The notes: generated by a model from the sequence alone, not told the origin. DNA of 64,000 bases from Nocardia ignorata NBRC 108230 (GCF_001612905.1 NZ_BDBI01000030.1:62001-126000), one strand, 5' to 3'; positions 25,780 to 35,499 are shown, counted from the stretch's first letter. A program made the numbers and translations.

Positions 25780-27684
25780 CTACTGAGCGGCCGCGAACTG
25801 GGCGTTGTAGAGGCGGTAGTAGGCGCCTCGCTCCTCTAGCAGGCGTTCGTGGTTGCCGTGTTCGACGATGCGGCCCTTCTCCATCACCACGATCAGGTCG
25901 GCGTCGCGGATCGTCGAGAGCCGGTGGGCGATGACGAAACTCGTGCGGTCGCGACGTAGCGCGGCGGTGGCGTGCTGCACCAGCAGTTCGGTGCGGGTGT
26001 CGACCGAACTGGTCGCCTCGTCGAGGATCAGGATCGATGGCTTGGCCAGGAACGCGCGGGCGATGGTGATGAGCTGCTTCTCACCGGCGCTCACCCCGCC
26101 GCCTTCCTCGTCGATCACCGTGTCGTAGCCGTCGGGCAGCGAGTGCACGAACCGGTCGACGTAGGCGGCGCGGGCCGCGGCGATGATGTCGTGCTCGGAG
26201 GCGTTGGGATTGCCGTAGGCGATGTTCTCGCGGATGGTGCCCTGGAACAGCCAGGTGTCCTGCAACACCATGCCGATACGCGAACGCAGGTGGTCGCGGG
26301 TGATGGTGGTGATGTCGACGTCGTCGATGGAGATGGTGCCCGCGTCGATCTCGTAGAAGCGCATCAGCAGGTTCACCAGCGTGGTCTTGCCCGCACCGGT
26401 CGGGCCGACGATGGCGATCACATGACCGGGATCAGCTACCAGCGAAAGCCGTTCGATGACAGGGGTTTCCGGGTCGTAGCCGAACGACACCGCGTCGAAC
26501 TCCACCCGGCCGCGGTCGACCGGGCGCGAGTTCTCCACCAGCGGGTCGGGGCTCTGTTCCTCGGCGTCGAGGATCTCGAAGATCCGCTCGGCCGAGGCCA
26601 CCCCGGACTGCAGCAGGTTGGCCATGGCGCCGATCTGGGTGAGCGGCTGGCTGAACTGGCGCGAGTACTGGATGAAGGCCTGCACCTCACCGAGCGAGAG
26701 ATTGCCGGTGGCCACCCGCAGGCCACCGACCAGCGCGATGAACACGAAGTTCACGTTTCCGAGGAACATGATCGCGGGCATGATGAGACCGGAGATGAAC
26801 TGCGCCTTGAAGCTGGCGTTGTAGAGCTTGTCGTTGCGCTCGTCGAACTCCCGGCCGACCTCGCGGCTGCGGCCGAACGCGGTGATGATCTCGTGGCCGG
26901 TGTAGGCCTCCTCCACCGAGGAGTTCACCTCACCGGTGTATTTCCACTGGTTCACGAAGTGCGGCTTGGACCGTTTGGCGATCTGCGCGGTGACGACGAT
27001 GGCCGCGGGCACCGTGAGCAGGGCGATCAGCGCCAGCAGCGGCGAGATCCAGAACATCATGATCAGGATGCCGACCACGGTGAACAGCGAGACGAGCAGC
27101 TGGCTCATGGTCTGCTGCAGGCTCTGGGAGACGTTGTCGACGTCGTTGGTGACGCGGCTGAGCACGTCGCCGCGCGGTGCGGTGTCGAAGTAGCGCAGCG
27201 GCAGGCGGTGCAGCTTGTTCTCCACGTCGTCGCGCAGGCGCTTCACCGTGCGGTTGATGACGACATTGAGCAGATAACCCTGCAGCCAGCCGAACACCGC
27301 GGCGACCACGTAGAGCACGAGCACCAGCGTGAGCACCCGGCCGACCGCACCGAAATCGATACCGGTGCCAGGGATCACGTTCATGGCCGAGAGCATGTCG
27401 GCGCGGGTGTTCTCCCCGCGCTGACGCAGCATCTCGACGGTCTCGTCCTTGCTCAGCCCCGCCGGGAGCTGCTTGCCGACGAACCCGTCGAACACCAAGT
27501 TCGTCGCCTTGCCGAGCAACCATGGGCCGAGCGTGTTGAGCACCACCGAGGTCACGACGAGCGCGATGATGACCGCGACGGAGAATTTCTCCGGCGCGAG
27601 CCTGCGCAGCAGCCGCTTCAGCGACGGAACGAACGATTTCGGTTTCGTACCCGGGGCGCCGGGGACGGGTGCACCCGGCCTCAT
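25780..27684 (-). CDS. ABC exporter half-transporter, second subunit of pair
   Basis: 634-aa type IV ABC exporter subunit: an N-terminal six-span membrane domain (residues about 40-350) and a nucleotide-binding domain with Walker A GPTGAGKTT, a degenerate signature VSAGEKQ, Walker B ILILDEATSSVD and the H-loop VIAHRLST. The catalytic Glu is present (DEAT). An ATG overlaps the TGA of the upstream partner (ATGA) after GGAGGAGG, so the two are translationally coupled and likely form a heterodimer, as with Rv1272c/Rv1273c-type drug or lipid exporters. The substrate is unknown. Confidence 0.92.
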   Translation of the reverse strand: MRPGAPVPGAPGTKPKSFVPSLKRLLRRLAPEKFSVAVIIALVVTSVVLNTLGPWLLGKATNLVFDGFVGKQLPAGLSKDETVEMLRQRGENTRADMLSAMNVIPGTGIDFGAVGRVLTLVLVLYVVAAVFGWLQGYLLNVVINRTVKRLRDDVENKLHRLPLRYFDTAPRGDVLSRVTNDVDNVSQSLQQTMSQLLVSLFTVVGILIMMFWISPLLALIALLTVPAAIVVTAQIAKRSKPHFVNQWKYTGEVNSSVEEAYTGHEIITAFGRSREVGREFDERNDKLYNASFKAQFISGLIMPAIMFLGNVNFVFIALVGGLRVATGNLSLGEVQAFIQYSRQFSQPLTQIGAMANLLQSGVASAERIFEILDAEEQSPDPLVENSRPVDRGRVEFDAVSFGYDPETPVIERLSLVADPGHVIAIVGPTGAGKTTLVNLLMRFYEIDAGTISIDDVDITTITRDHLRSRIGMVLQDTWLFQGTIRENIAYGNPNASEHDIIAAARAAYVDRFVHSLPDGYDTVIDEEGGGVSAGEKQLITIARAFLAKPSILILDEATSSVDTRTELLVQHATAALRRDRTSFVIAHRLSTIRDADLIVVMEKGRIVEHGNHERLLEERGAYYRLYNAQFAAAQ

Positions 27685-29414
27685 CGAGCCTCCTCCACAC
27701 TGAGCTGGGACTCGACGATCTCGCGGTACTCCGGGCACCGCTGCATCAGTTCGTCATGGGTGCCGAGGCCCGCCATCGCGCCGTCCTCGAGGACGACGAT
27801 CTGGTCGGCGTCGCGAATGGTCTGGATCCGCTGGGCCACGATGATTACCGACGCGTCGGCGGTCTCGGGTTTCAGCGCCGCGCGCAACCGGGCGTCGGTC
27901 GCCACGTCGAGCGCGGAGAACGAATCGTCGAACAGGTAGATGCGCGGCCTGCGCACCAGCGCGCGGGCGATACACAGGCGCTGACGCTGACCACCCGACA
28001 CCGTTGTCCCACCCTGGGCGACCGGAGTGTCGAGGCCCTGCGGCATCTCGCGCACGAAGTCGGCCGCCTGGGCCACCTCGAGCGCGTGCCAGAGCTCGTC
28101 GTCGGTGGCGTCGGGTTTGCCGTAGCGCAGGTTGCTCGCGACGGTTCCGGAGAACAGGTACGCCTTCTGCGGCACCAATCCGATTCCGCCGCGCAGGGTT
28201 TCGAGGTCCAGGTGCCGCACGTCGGTGCCGCCCACGTACACCGCGCCGTCGGTGACATCGATCAGGCGCGGGATCAGATTGACGAGCGTGGTCTTGCCCG
28301 CACCGGTGGAACCGACCACGGCCGTTGTCGTTCCGGGTGCGACCTGGAAGCGGATGGCTCGCAGCACCGGCTTCTCCGCACCGGGGAAGGCGAATTCGGC
28401 GAACTGCAGGTCGACGGTCGCCGGATCGCCTGCGAAGGGCTGCGGCAGGCGCGGCGGGCGCACCGAGGACTCGGTCTCGAGCACCGCGCCGATGCGGTCG
28501 GCCGAGACCGCCGCGCGCGGGGCCATCATCGCCAGGAACGAGGCCATCATCACGGCCATCAGGATCTGCATGATGTAGGACAGCATCGCGGTGAGCGAGC
28601 CGATCTGCATGGTGCCGTCGTCGACGTGATGCCCGCCGAACCAGATCACCCCGACGGCGGTGACATTGGAGATGAGCATGACGATCGGGAACATCAGCGC
28701 CATCAGCTTGCCCACGCGCAGCGAGGCGTCGGTGAGCGAGGTGTTGGCCATCCCGAAGCGCCAGATCTCCTGACGTTCCCGCACGAACGCGCGGATCACC
28801 CGGATACCGGTGATCTGCTCGCGCAGCACCCGGTTCACCCCGTCGATGCGTTCCTGCATCTGCCGGAAGCCGGGCACCATCTTCGCGACGACCAGCCCCA
28901 TGCTCAGCGCCAGCGCGGGCACCGCGATGAGCAGCAGCCACGAGAGCCCGGCGTCTTCGCGCACCGCCATGATGATGCCGCCGACGCACATGATCGGTGC
29001 CATCACCAGAATCGTCACCGACATCACGATGAGCAGCTGCACCTGCTGGATGTCGTTGGTGGAGCGGGTGATGAGCGAGGGCGCGCCGAACAGGCCGACC
29101 TCGCGCGCGGAGAACGTCTCGACCCGGTGCAGCACCGCGCCGCGCATGTCCCGGCCCGCGCCCATCGCCGCCTGCGCACCGAAGTACACCGACGCCGACG
29201 AGGCGATGATCTGCACGCAGCTCACCGCGAGCATCCACAGGCCGGTGGTCCAGATGTAGCCGATGTCGCCCCTGGTGATGCCGTTGTCGATGAGGTCGGC
29301 GTTGAGGCTCGGCAGGTAGAGCATCGCGATGACCGAGACCAGCTGGAGCACGAGAACCCCGGCCAGCTGGGCGCGGTACGGGGCCAGGTAGGTCCGTAGC
29401 AGGGTGATCAACAT
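27681..29414 (-). CDS. ABC exporter half-transporter, first subunit of pair
   Basis: 577-aa partner of the preceding protein. The N-terminal membrane domain begins LLRTYLAPYRAQLAGVLVLQ. The nucleotide-binding domain has Walker A GSTGAGKTT, a canonical signature VSGGQRQR, and Walker B IYLFDDSFSALD, in which Asp replaces the catalytic Glu. The paired sites are thus asymmetric: this subunit has the good signature and the poor Walker B; its partner has the reverse, typical of heterodimeric exporters. DnaA-box-like repeats sit just upstream of its start. Confidence 0.92.
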   Translation of the reverse strand: MLITLLRTYLAPYRAQLAGVLVLQLVSVIAMLYLPSLNADLIDNGITRGDIGYIWTTGLWMLAVSCVQIIASSASVYFGAQAAMGAGRDMRGAVLHRVETFSAREVGLFGAPSLITRSTNDIQQVQLLIVMSVTILVMAPIMCVGGIIMAVREDAGLSWLLLIAVPALALSMGLVVAKMVPGFRQMQERIDGVNRVLREQITGIRVIRAFVRERQEIWRFGMANTSLTDASLRVGKLMALMFPIVMLISNVTAVGVIWFGGHHVDDGTMQIGSLTAMLSYIMQILMAVMMASFLAMMAPRAAVSADRIGAVLETESSVRPPRLPQPFAGDPATVDLQFAEFAFPGAEKPVLRAIRFQVAPGTTTAVVGSTGAGKTTLVNLIPRLIDVTDGAVYVGGTDVRHLDLETLRGGIGLVPQKAYLFSGTVASNLRYGKPDATDDELWHALEVAQAADFVREMPQGLDTPVAQGGTTVSGGQRQRLCIARALVRRPRIYLFDDSFSALDVATDARLRAALKPETADASVIIVAQRIQTIRDADQIVVLEDGAMAGLGTHDELMQRCPEYREIVESQLSVEEAR

Positions 29415-29457
29415 GATGGACGCAGGCTACCGCGTGCGGCGAGGCCGCGCCCCCGGG

Positions 29458-29507
29458 TTATCCAGGCGTTTCACCAGGCCTGTGGATAAACCCGAACCTG
29501 TGGATAA
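29458..29507. repeat. DnaA-box-like repeats upstream of ABC exporter operon
   Basis: TGTGGATAA, the complement of the DnaA box TTATCCACA, occurs exactly at 29481-29489 and 29499-29507, 18 bp apart, with a partial TTATCCAGG at 29458. They lie in the 94-bp space between the ABC gene start and the Rrf2 gene end. Confidence 0.55.
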
Positions 29508-29508
29508 A

Positions 29509-29985
29509 TCACGCGTCGGCGGGCGTACGTGGCTCGCGCCGCGCCCAGGCGCCAGGATCCGCGATCAACTCATCGATGAAACCGGGCAGTCGGTCGGCGG
29601 CGATATCGGCGATCGACACGTTCTCGAGCACGGCCCGGATATTCACCCGCAGCGCGATCCACACCCGCTGCAGCGGTTCGGCCGCACCGGGGTAGCGCAC
29701 GTCCTCGGGGCGCTGCCCGCGCACCGAGGCCAGCGGCGACTCGACGCCACGGATCACGTCGGCCACCGAGATCTCCTCGGCGGGCCTGCCCAGCCGGTAC
29801 CCGCCGTCCGGTCCGCGCCTGCTGCGCACCAGTTCGGCGCGACGCAGCTCGGCGAGCACGGTCTCGAGGACCTTCGGCGGGATCTGCGCCGCGGCGGCGA
29901 TGGCCTCGGCCTTCACGACCCCGTCGGCCGCGGCGAGCTCGAGCAACGTTCGCACCGCGTAATCGACTCTTGCGGTGATATGCAC
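29509..29985 (-). CDS. Rrf2 family transcriptional regulator without Fe-S cysteines
   Basis: 158-aa regulator that starts GTG CAT ATC ACC (HITARVDYAVRTLLELAAAD), the standard Rrf2 opening. The winged helix includes AIAAAAQIPPKVLETVLAEL and GPDGGYRLGRPAEEISVADV. It contains no cysteine, so it cannot bind an iron-sulfur cluster as IscR or NsrR do and more likely responds to a small molecule or a protein partner. It lies upstream of, and in line with, the ABC exporter pair, which it may control. The TetR gene ends 10 bp upstream. Confidence 0.88.
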   Translation of the reverse strand: MHITARVDYAVRTLLELAAADGVVKAEAIAAAAQIPPKVLETVLAELRRAELVRSRRGPDGGYRLGRPAEEISVADVIRGVESPLASVRGQRPEDVRYPGAAEPLQRVWIALRVNIRAVLENVSIADIAADRLPGFIDELIADPGAWARREPRTPADA

Positions 29986-29995
29986 GGTCTCGAAC

Positions 29996-30589
29996 CTACG
30001 CGGTCGCGCCGCCGGCCAGCACGGCGGTCGCCGCGTCGAGCAACGTCTGCTCGACGAGCGCGTCGGTGGCTCCCGGCGCCAGCTCGATCGACAGCAGTGC
30101 CACCCCGAGCACCTCGATGGCACCGGCCGCGCGCAGCATCGACTCCGGCGTCGGATTCGGTCCGGACAACCAGGTCCGCAGCTCGCGAGTGGGTTCCATG
30201 AGATCCGGGTAGCGGTCGGCGATGGCGTTGACGATGGCGGCGGTGTCACGTACGCACAGCGCACCCGCGTCGCGGTGGCGGATCATGCCGCGCAGATAGG
30301 TGCGCAGGACGGCGCGGATGCCCTCGCTGTCGTAGGGGACGGCGTCGATATCGGTGACGATGTCGCGCATGTGATCGATGATCGGGTCGATGATCGCCAG
30401 CAGCAGATCGAGCTTCGACGCGTAGTGGTAGTACAGCGACGCCTTTGTGATTCCCACCATATCGGCGACTTCGCGCAGGCTCGTCTGCTCGAAGCCTTTC
30501 GCGGCGAACAGCCGGAGCGCGGCATCACGAATCGCCTGTTTAGTGCCTCCACCTGCGGTAACGGTGTCGGCGGTGTCCCGGGCAGCCAT
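29996..30589 (-). CDS. TetR family regulator, likely repressor of the MmpL genes
   Basis: 197-aa protein with a standard TetR HTH: EQTSLREVADMVGITKASLY followed by YHYASKLDLL (residues about 35-65). The C-terminal domain is a helical ligand pocket. It is divergent from the first MmpL gene, 132 bp away, with palindromes in between, so it probably represses the transporters and itself. It sits 10 bp upstream of the Rrf2 gene on the same strand and may be cotranscribed with it. Confidence 0.9.
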   Translation of the reverse strand: MAARDTADTVTAGGGTKQAIRDAALRLFAAKGFEQTSLREVADMVGITKASLYYHYASKLDLLLAIIDPIIDHMRDIVTDIDAVPYDSEGIRAVLRTYLRGMIRHRDAGALCVRDTAAIVNAIADRYPDLMEPTRELRTWLSGPNPTPESMLRAAGAIEVLGVALLSIELAPGATDALVEQTLLDAATAVLAGGATA

Positions 30590-30666
30590 GTCGCAATCCT
30601 CCCATGAATCGTTGGTGATCTATCCGGCGCCCATAAAATTGAGGTTGCCCCTCCGCTTACGCCGTC

Positions 30667-30692
30667 GGTAGTCTACCTACCGCACGGTAGAC
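30667..30692. promoter_or_regulatory. Overlapping palindromes, likely TetR operator
   Basis: GGTAGTCTACC (30667-30677) and CTACCGCACGGTAG (30677-30690) are palindromes, nested within GTCTACC-N8-GGTAGAC (30671-30692). They lie 78-103 bp from the TetR start and 30-55 bp from the MmpL start, fitting an operator that covers both promoters. Confidence 0.55.
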
Positions 30693-30721
30693 AATCATTC
30701 GCGATGTGGAGGCGGGGACAC

Positions 30722-33016
30722 GTGTCCGTATACCTGTACCGATGGGGAAAGTTCGCTTTCCGCCGTAAATGGATAGTGTTGCCGGTCTGGCTACTGCTGT
30801 TCGTGCTGCTCGGCGGGCTCGGCGCCACCCTCAGCAAGCCGATGAGCAACGACTTCAGCATGCCCGAGCTGCCTTCGGCTCGCGCCAACGAAATCCTCGA
30901 CAAGCACTTCCCCGGCATGTCCGAACAGTTCAAGTTCGACGCCGTGGCAGGCACGTACGTGATCGCCGCGCCGGAAGGCCAGCAGCTCACCGATCCGGCC
31001 AACCGTGCCGCGATCGAAGCGTTCATCGGCAAGCTCGGTGAACTGCCGATCGTCGACAAGACCAAGCCGCTGGCCAACCCGATCGAGATGACCGACAAGA
31101 TGGGCTGCCTGAGCAACCCTGACCCGTCGACCTGCTCGGGCGCCCCGCTCAACGTCTTGAACGAAACCGCGCCGAAGACCGTCGCCACCCTCAACGTGCC
31201 GTTCACCATCGAGAACGTCACCGACGTGACCGACGCCGAGCGCGACGCCGCCTTCGAGGTCGGCGCCGACGCCCGCAACGCAGGCCTGACCGTCGAACTC
31301 AGCGGTTCCATCGCGATGAAGCAGGAACAGCCGAGCGGCAAGTCCGAACTCATCGGTATGGGCGTCGCCCTGATCGTCATGGTGATCGCGTTCGGCGCCA
31401 TCGTCGCCGCGGTCGTCCCGATCGTCACCGCCATCGTCGGCCTCGGTGCCGCTACCTCGACGATCATGCTCGGCACCTCCTTCATGGAAGTGCCCGGCTT
31501 CACCACCTTCCTCGCCTCGATGATCGGTATCGCGCTGTCGATCGACTACGCGCTGTTCATCGTCTCGCGCTACAAACACGAACTGTCCGTGCGTGATTCG
31601 GCTGAGGAAGCGGCCGGTACCGCGCTGGGCACCGCCGGTTCGGCCGTGGTGTTCGCCGGTCTCACCGTCATCATCGCGCTGGGTGCGCTGAGCATCGTCG
31701 GCGTGGAGTTCCTGACCTTCATGGGTCTGGGTGGCGCCATCGCCGCCGCGTTCGCGGTGCTCACCGCCGTCACCCTGATGCCCGCCCTGATGGGCGCCTT
31801 CGGTAAGGCCCTGTTCAAGCCGAAGCTGCCGCTGGTGGCCCAGCACGATCCCGAGGACGACACCTCGGTCACCAACGGCCAGCGTTTCGCCCGCCTGATC
31901 GGCAAGGCGCCGTGGGTCGCCCTGATCCTGTCGGTGGTCGTGCTCGGTGCGCTCGCCGCACCCGCCGCGGGCCTGAACCTCGGCCTGCCCGGCGAGGACA
32001 GCCTGCCCAAGACCTCGACCGTGCGTAAGGCCTACGACCTGCGCACCGAGGGATTCGGTGAGGGCAGCAACGGTGTGCTCATGGTCGTCGCCGACCTGAG
32101 TGCCACGCCCGAGGGTCAGCGTGAGGCGGCGCTCGGCGCGCTGCGCGACAAGCTCGCCTCCTACGAGGGCATGGACTACGTCACCGAGCCGCAGTGGAGC
32201 GAGGACAAGCAGGGCGCCATGCTCAACGGCGTCCCGGTGTCCGGTCCGAACAACCAGGAAACCAAGGATCTGGTGCAGTCGGCGCGCGGCGCCGAGGCCG
32301 AGCTGCAGGCGCAGTACGGCATGCAGTACGGCATCACCGGTACCACCGCGATCTACGCCGATGTCGACCACGCGCTGCTCAGCAAGATCGTGCCGTACCT
32401 GGCGATCGTCGCCGGCGCCGCGTTCATCCTGCTGATCCTGGTGTTCCGCTCGATCCTGGTCCCGCTCACCGCGGCGCTCGGGTTCCTGCTGTCGATGGCT
32501 GCCACCTTCGGTGCCACCGTGCTGATCTTCCAGGAGGGCACCTTCGGGCTGATCGAGGACCCACAGCCGCTGGTCAGCTTCCTGCCGATCATGTTGATCG
32601 GCTTGGTGTTCGGTCTCGCGATGGACTACCAGGTGTTCCTGGTGACCCGCATGCGTGAGGAATTCGTGCACGGCCGTTCGCCGAAGGAAGCCATGGTCGC
32701 CGGTTACCACCACGGTGCCCGCGTGGTCACCTCGGCCGCGATCATCATGATCTCGGTGTTCGGCTCCTTCATCATGGAAACCGACGTCACCGCGAAGTCG
32801 TTCGGTTTCGCGCTGGCCGCCGGTGTCGCCATCGACGCCTTCGTGGTCCGCATGGTGATCGTGCCCGCGCTGCTGGTGATCATGGGCAAGTGGGCCTGGT
32901 GGATGCCGAAGTGGCTCGACCGCATCGTTCCCGATATCGACGTCGAGGGCGCCAAGCTCGAGCAGCTGCGCAACTCGGGTTCCGAGACGGTGAAGCACCC
33001 GGTCGCCGTCGGCTGA
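30722..33016 (+). CDS. MMPL family transporter, first of tandem pair
   Basis: 764-aa RND-type exporter with two halves of about six spans each. Signature segments are IALSIDYALFIVSRYKHEL (TM4-5 region with the proton-relay Asp-Tyr) and GLAMDYQVFLVTRMREEF in the second half. MmpL proteins export lipids, siderophores or drugs in mycolic-acid bacteria; the substrate here is unknown. A GTG start at 30722 has GGAGG nine bases upstream. It is paired with a close paralogue downstream, and the divergent TetR gene probably controls it. Confidence 0.93.
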   Translation: MSVYLYRWGKFAFRRKWIVLPVWLLLFVLLGGLGATLSKPMSNDFSMPELPSARANEILDKHFPGMSEQFKFDAVAGTYVIAAPEGQQLTDPANRAAIEAFIGKLGELPIVDKTKPLANPIEMTDKMGCLSNPDPSTCSGAPLNVLNETAPKTVATLNVPFTIENVTDVTDAERDAAFEVGADARNAGLTVELSGSIAMKQEQPSGKSELIGMGVALIVMVIAFGAIVAAVVPIVTAIVGLGAATSTIMLGTSFMEVPGFTTFLASMIGIALSIDYALFIVSRYKHELSVRDSAEEAAGTALGTAGSAVVFAGLTVIIALGALSIVGVEFLTFMGLGGAIAAAFAVLTAVTLMPALMGAFGKALFKPKLPLVAQHDPEDDTSVTNGQRFARLIGKAPWVALILSVVVLGALAAPAAGLNLGLPGEDSLPKTSTVRKAYDLRTEGFGEGSNGVLMVVADLSATPEGQREAALGALRDKLASYEGMDYVTEPQWSEDKQGAMLNGVPVSGPNNQETKDLVQSARGAEAELQAQYGMQYGITGTTAIYADVDHALLSKIVPYLAIVAGAAFILLILVFRSILVPLTAALGFLLSMAATFGATVLIFQEGTFGLIEDPQPLVSFLPIMLIGLVFGLAMDYQVFLVTRMREEFVHGRSPKEAMVAGYHHGARVVTSAAIIMISVFGSFIMETDVTAKSFGFALAAGVAIDAFVVRMVIVPALLVIMGKWAWWMPKWLDRIVPDIDVEGAKLEQLRNSGSETVKHPVAVG

Positions 33017-33030
33017 CCGTAATCCCCTAC

Positions 33031-33067
33031 ACGACCCCGCGATCCGCCCCATGGATCGCGGGGTCGT
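33031..33067 (+). terminator. Terminator hairpin between the two MMPL genes
   Basis: ACGACCCCGCGATCC (33031-33045) pairs perfectly over 15 bp with 33053-33067 around a 7-base loop. It should reduce read-through, so the second MMPL gene likely has its own promoter in the following 110 bp. Confidence 0.75.
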
Positions 33068-33177
33068 CGCATGTGCGGGCCCGGTTGCTTGATATCGCGG
33101 TATCGCGGCAGCAGACTCAGGACTAGTTCGACCCGGCTCTACTCCACGTTCTGCATCGAATCACCGAGGAGAAACCC

Positions 33178-35466
33178 GTGTCCGTCTATCTGTACCGGTG
33201 GGGAAAGCTGGCCTTTCGCCGCAAATGGATCGTGCTCCCTGTCTGGTTACTCTGCTTCATGGTGCTCGGCGGACTCGGTGCCCAGCTGCAGAAACCGATG
33301 ACCGACGACTTCAGCATGCCGAACCTGCCGTCGGAGCGGGCCACCGAAATCCTCGACAAGCACTTCCCGGGTATGTCGGAGGCGTTCGCGTTCGACGCGG
33401 TCACCGGCACCTACGTCGTCGGCGCGCCCGCCGGCCAGAAGCTCACCGACCCGGCCAATCGCCAGGCCGTCGCGGCGATGATCGAACGGCTCGAGCAGTT
33501 GCCGATCGTCGATCACACCGAACCGATCGTCGACCCGATCACTGCCACCGAGGAGATGGGTTGCCTTACCGCGCAACCCGATCCGTCGACCTGCAGTGGC
33601 GCGCCGCTCAATGTGCTGAACGAGTCGGCACCCGACACCGTCGCCTACTTCAGCGTGCCGTTCACCATCAAAGAGTTCGCCGATGTCAAGCCCGAGGACC
33701 GCGAGGCCGCCTACGCCGTAGGCGACGACGCCCGCGCCGCCGGTCTCACGGTGGAGATGAGCGGCAGCCTGCCCATGGAGCAGGAGATGCCCAGCGGTAA
33801 GTCCGAGATGATCGGTATGGCCGTTGCCCTGGTGGTGATGATCGTGGCGTTCGGCGCGATCGTCGCGGCCTTCGTGCCGATCATCACCGCCATCGTCGGC
33901 CTCGGCGCCGCGACCTCGCTGATCTTCCTGTCCACCACGGTGCTCGAGATCCCGAGCTTCACGACGTTCCTCGCCTCGATGATCGGTATCGCGCTGTCGA
34001 TCGACTACGCGCTGTTCATCGTCTCCCGCTACAAACACGAACTGACCGTGCAGGATTCGGCCGAGGAAGCCGCCGGTACCGCGCTCGGCACGGCGGGCTC
34101 GGCGGTGGTGTTCGCCGGTCTCACCGTCATCATCGCGCTGGCCGGGCTGTCCATCGTCGGTGTCCGGTTCCTGACGTTCATGGGTCTCGGTGGTGCGGTG
34201 GCGGCCGCGTTCGCCGTGCTCACCGCGATCACCCTCATGCCCGCGCTGCTCGGTGCGTTCGGCAAGGCCCTGTTCAAGCCGAAGCTGCCGCTGATCGCCC
34301 AGCACGATCCCGAGGACGACAGCGTCGTCACCAACGGCACCCGCGTTGCCCGGGTGATCGCCAAGTTCCCCGCGGTGACGATGATCCTGGCCATCGTGGT
34401 GCTCGGCCTGCTCGCCGCACCCGCGCTGAACCTGAACCTCGGCCTGCCCGGCGAGGACAGCCTGCCCAAGTCGACCACCGTGCGTAAGGCCTACGACCTG
34501 CGCACCGAGGGTTTCGGTGAGGGCAGCAACGGTGTGTTGCAGGTGGCCGTCGACCTGGCCGACACCCCCGCCGACCAGCGGCCCGCCGCGCTGAATGCCT
34601 TGCGCGACCAGCTCATGTCCTACCCCGACATGGAACTGGTCACCGAACCGCAGATGAGCTCCGACGGTGCGGGCGCCCTCATCAACGGCATTCCGAAGGC
34701 CGGTCCCAACGATCAGTCGACCAAGGATCTGGTGCAGTCGGCCCGCGATGCCGAGGCCGCGCTGCACGAGCAGTACCAGATGTCGTACGGCATCACGGGA
34801 ACCACCGCGATCTACGCCGATATCGACCACGTGTTGTTGAGCAAGATCGTGCCGTACATGGCGATCGTCGCCGGCGCCGCGTTCATCCTGCTGATCCTGG
34901 TGTTCCGCTCGATCCTGGTCCCGCTCACGGCCGCGCTCGGGTTCCTGTTGTCGATGGCGGCGACGTTCGGCGCGACCGTGCTGGTCTTCCAGGAGGGCAA
35001 GCTCGGGCTGATCTCGGACCCGCACCCGCTGGTGAGCTTCCTGCCGATCATGTTGATCGGCTTGGTATTCGGGCTCGCGATGGACTACCAGGTGTTCCTG
35101 GTGACCCGCATGCGCGAGGAATACGTGCACGGCTCCGAACCGACCGAGGCGGTGGTGAAGGGTTATCACCACGGCGCGCGCGTGGTCACCTCCGCGGCGA
35201 TCATCATGATCTCGGTGTTCGGTTCGTTCCTGCTCGAATCCGATGTCACCGCGAAGTCGATGGGCTTCGCGCTGGCGGCGGGCGTCGCGCTCGACGCGTT
35301 CATCGTGCGCATGGTGCTCATTCCCGCTCTGCTTGTGCTGCTGGGCAAATGGGCGTGGTGGATGCCCGCCTGGCTGGACAAGATCGTTCCCGATATCGAC
35401 GTGGAGGGTTCCAAGCTGCGCGAGATCCACCGCAACGACCGCGAGATGGCGGCCGCGGAACTGTGA
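33178..35466 (+). CDS. MMPL family transporter, second of tandem pair
   Basis: 762-aa paralogue of the preceding MMPL protein. The two share the start VSVYLYRWGK(F/L)AFRRKW, the IALSIDYALFIVSRYKHEL and GLAMDYQVFLVTRMREE blocks, and long stretches of identical DNA, for example around 32404-32467 and 34864-34927. They arose by tandem duplication, and the very similar DNA suggests recent origin or gene conversion. The N-terminal outer loop differs most (MIERLEQLPIVDHTEPIVDP), so substrates may differ. GTG start with GAGGAGAAA upstream. Confidence 0.93.
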   Translation: MSVYLYRWGKLAFRRKWIVLPVWLLCFMVLGGLGAQLQKPMTDDFSMPNLPSERATEILDKHFPGMSEAFAFDAVTGTYVVGAPAGQKLTDPANRQAVAAMIERLEQLPIVDHTEPIVDPITATEEMGCLTAQPDPSTCSGAPLNVLNESAPDTVAYFSVPFTIKEFADVKPEDREAAYAVGDDARAAGLTVEMSGSLPMEQEMPSGKSEMIGMAVALVVMIVAFGAIVAAFVPIITAIVGLGAATSLIFLSTTVLEIPSFTTFLASMIGIALSIDYALFIVSRYKHELTVQDSAEEAAGTALGTAGSAVVFAGLTVIIALAGLSIVGVRFLTFMGLGGAVAAAFAVLTAITLMPALLGAFGKALFKPKLPLIAQHDPEDDSVVTNGTRVARVIAKFPAVTMILAIVVLGLLAAPALNLNLGLPGEDSLPKSTTVRKAYDLRTEGFGEGSNGVLQVAVDLADTPADQRPAALNALRDQLMSYPDMELVTEPQMSSDGAGALINGIPKAGPNDQSTKDLVQSARDAEAALHEQYQMSYGITGTTAIYADIDHVLLSKIVPYMAIVAGAAFILLILVFRSILVPLTAALGFLLSMAATFGATVLVFQEGKLGLISDPHPLVSFLPIMLIGLVFGLAMDYQVFLVTRMREEYVHGSEPTEAVVKGYHHGARVVTSAAIIMISVFGSFLLESDVTAKSMGFALAAGVALDAFIVRMVLIPALLVLLGKWAWWMPAWLDKIVPDIDVEGSKLREIHRNDREMAAAEL

Positions 35467-35499
35467 GACCCGGGCCGGGCACTCGTTCGGGTGCCCGGC

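Noticed and set aside
25972..27939. Rightward open frame of 655 codons
   Set aside because: Antisense shadow of the ABC exporter genes; His/Asp/Val-rich composition typical of the complement of high-GC genes.
30791..33052. Leftward open frame of 753 codons opposite the first MMPL gene
   Set aside because: Shadow frame with His/Asp/Arg repeats; the rightward MMPL protein is clear.
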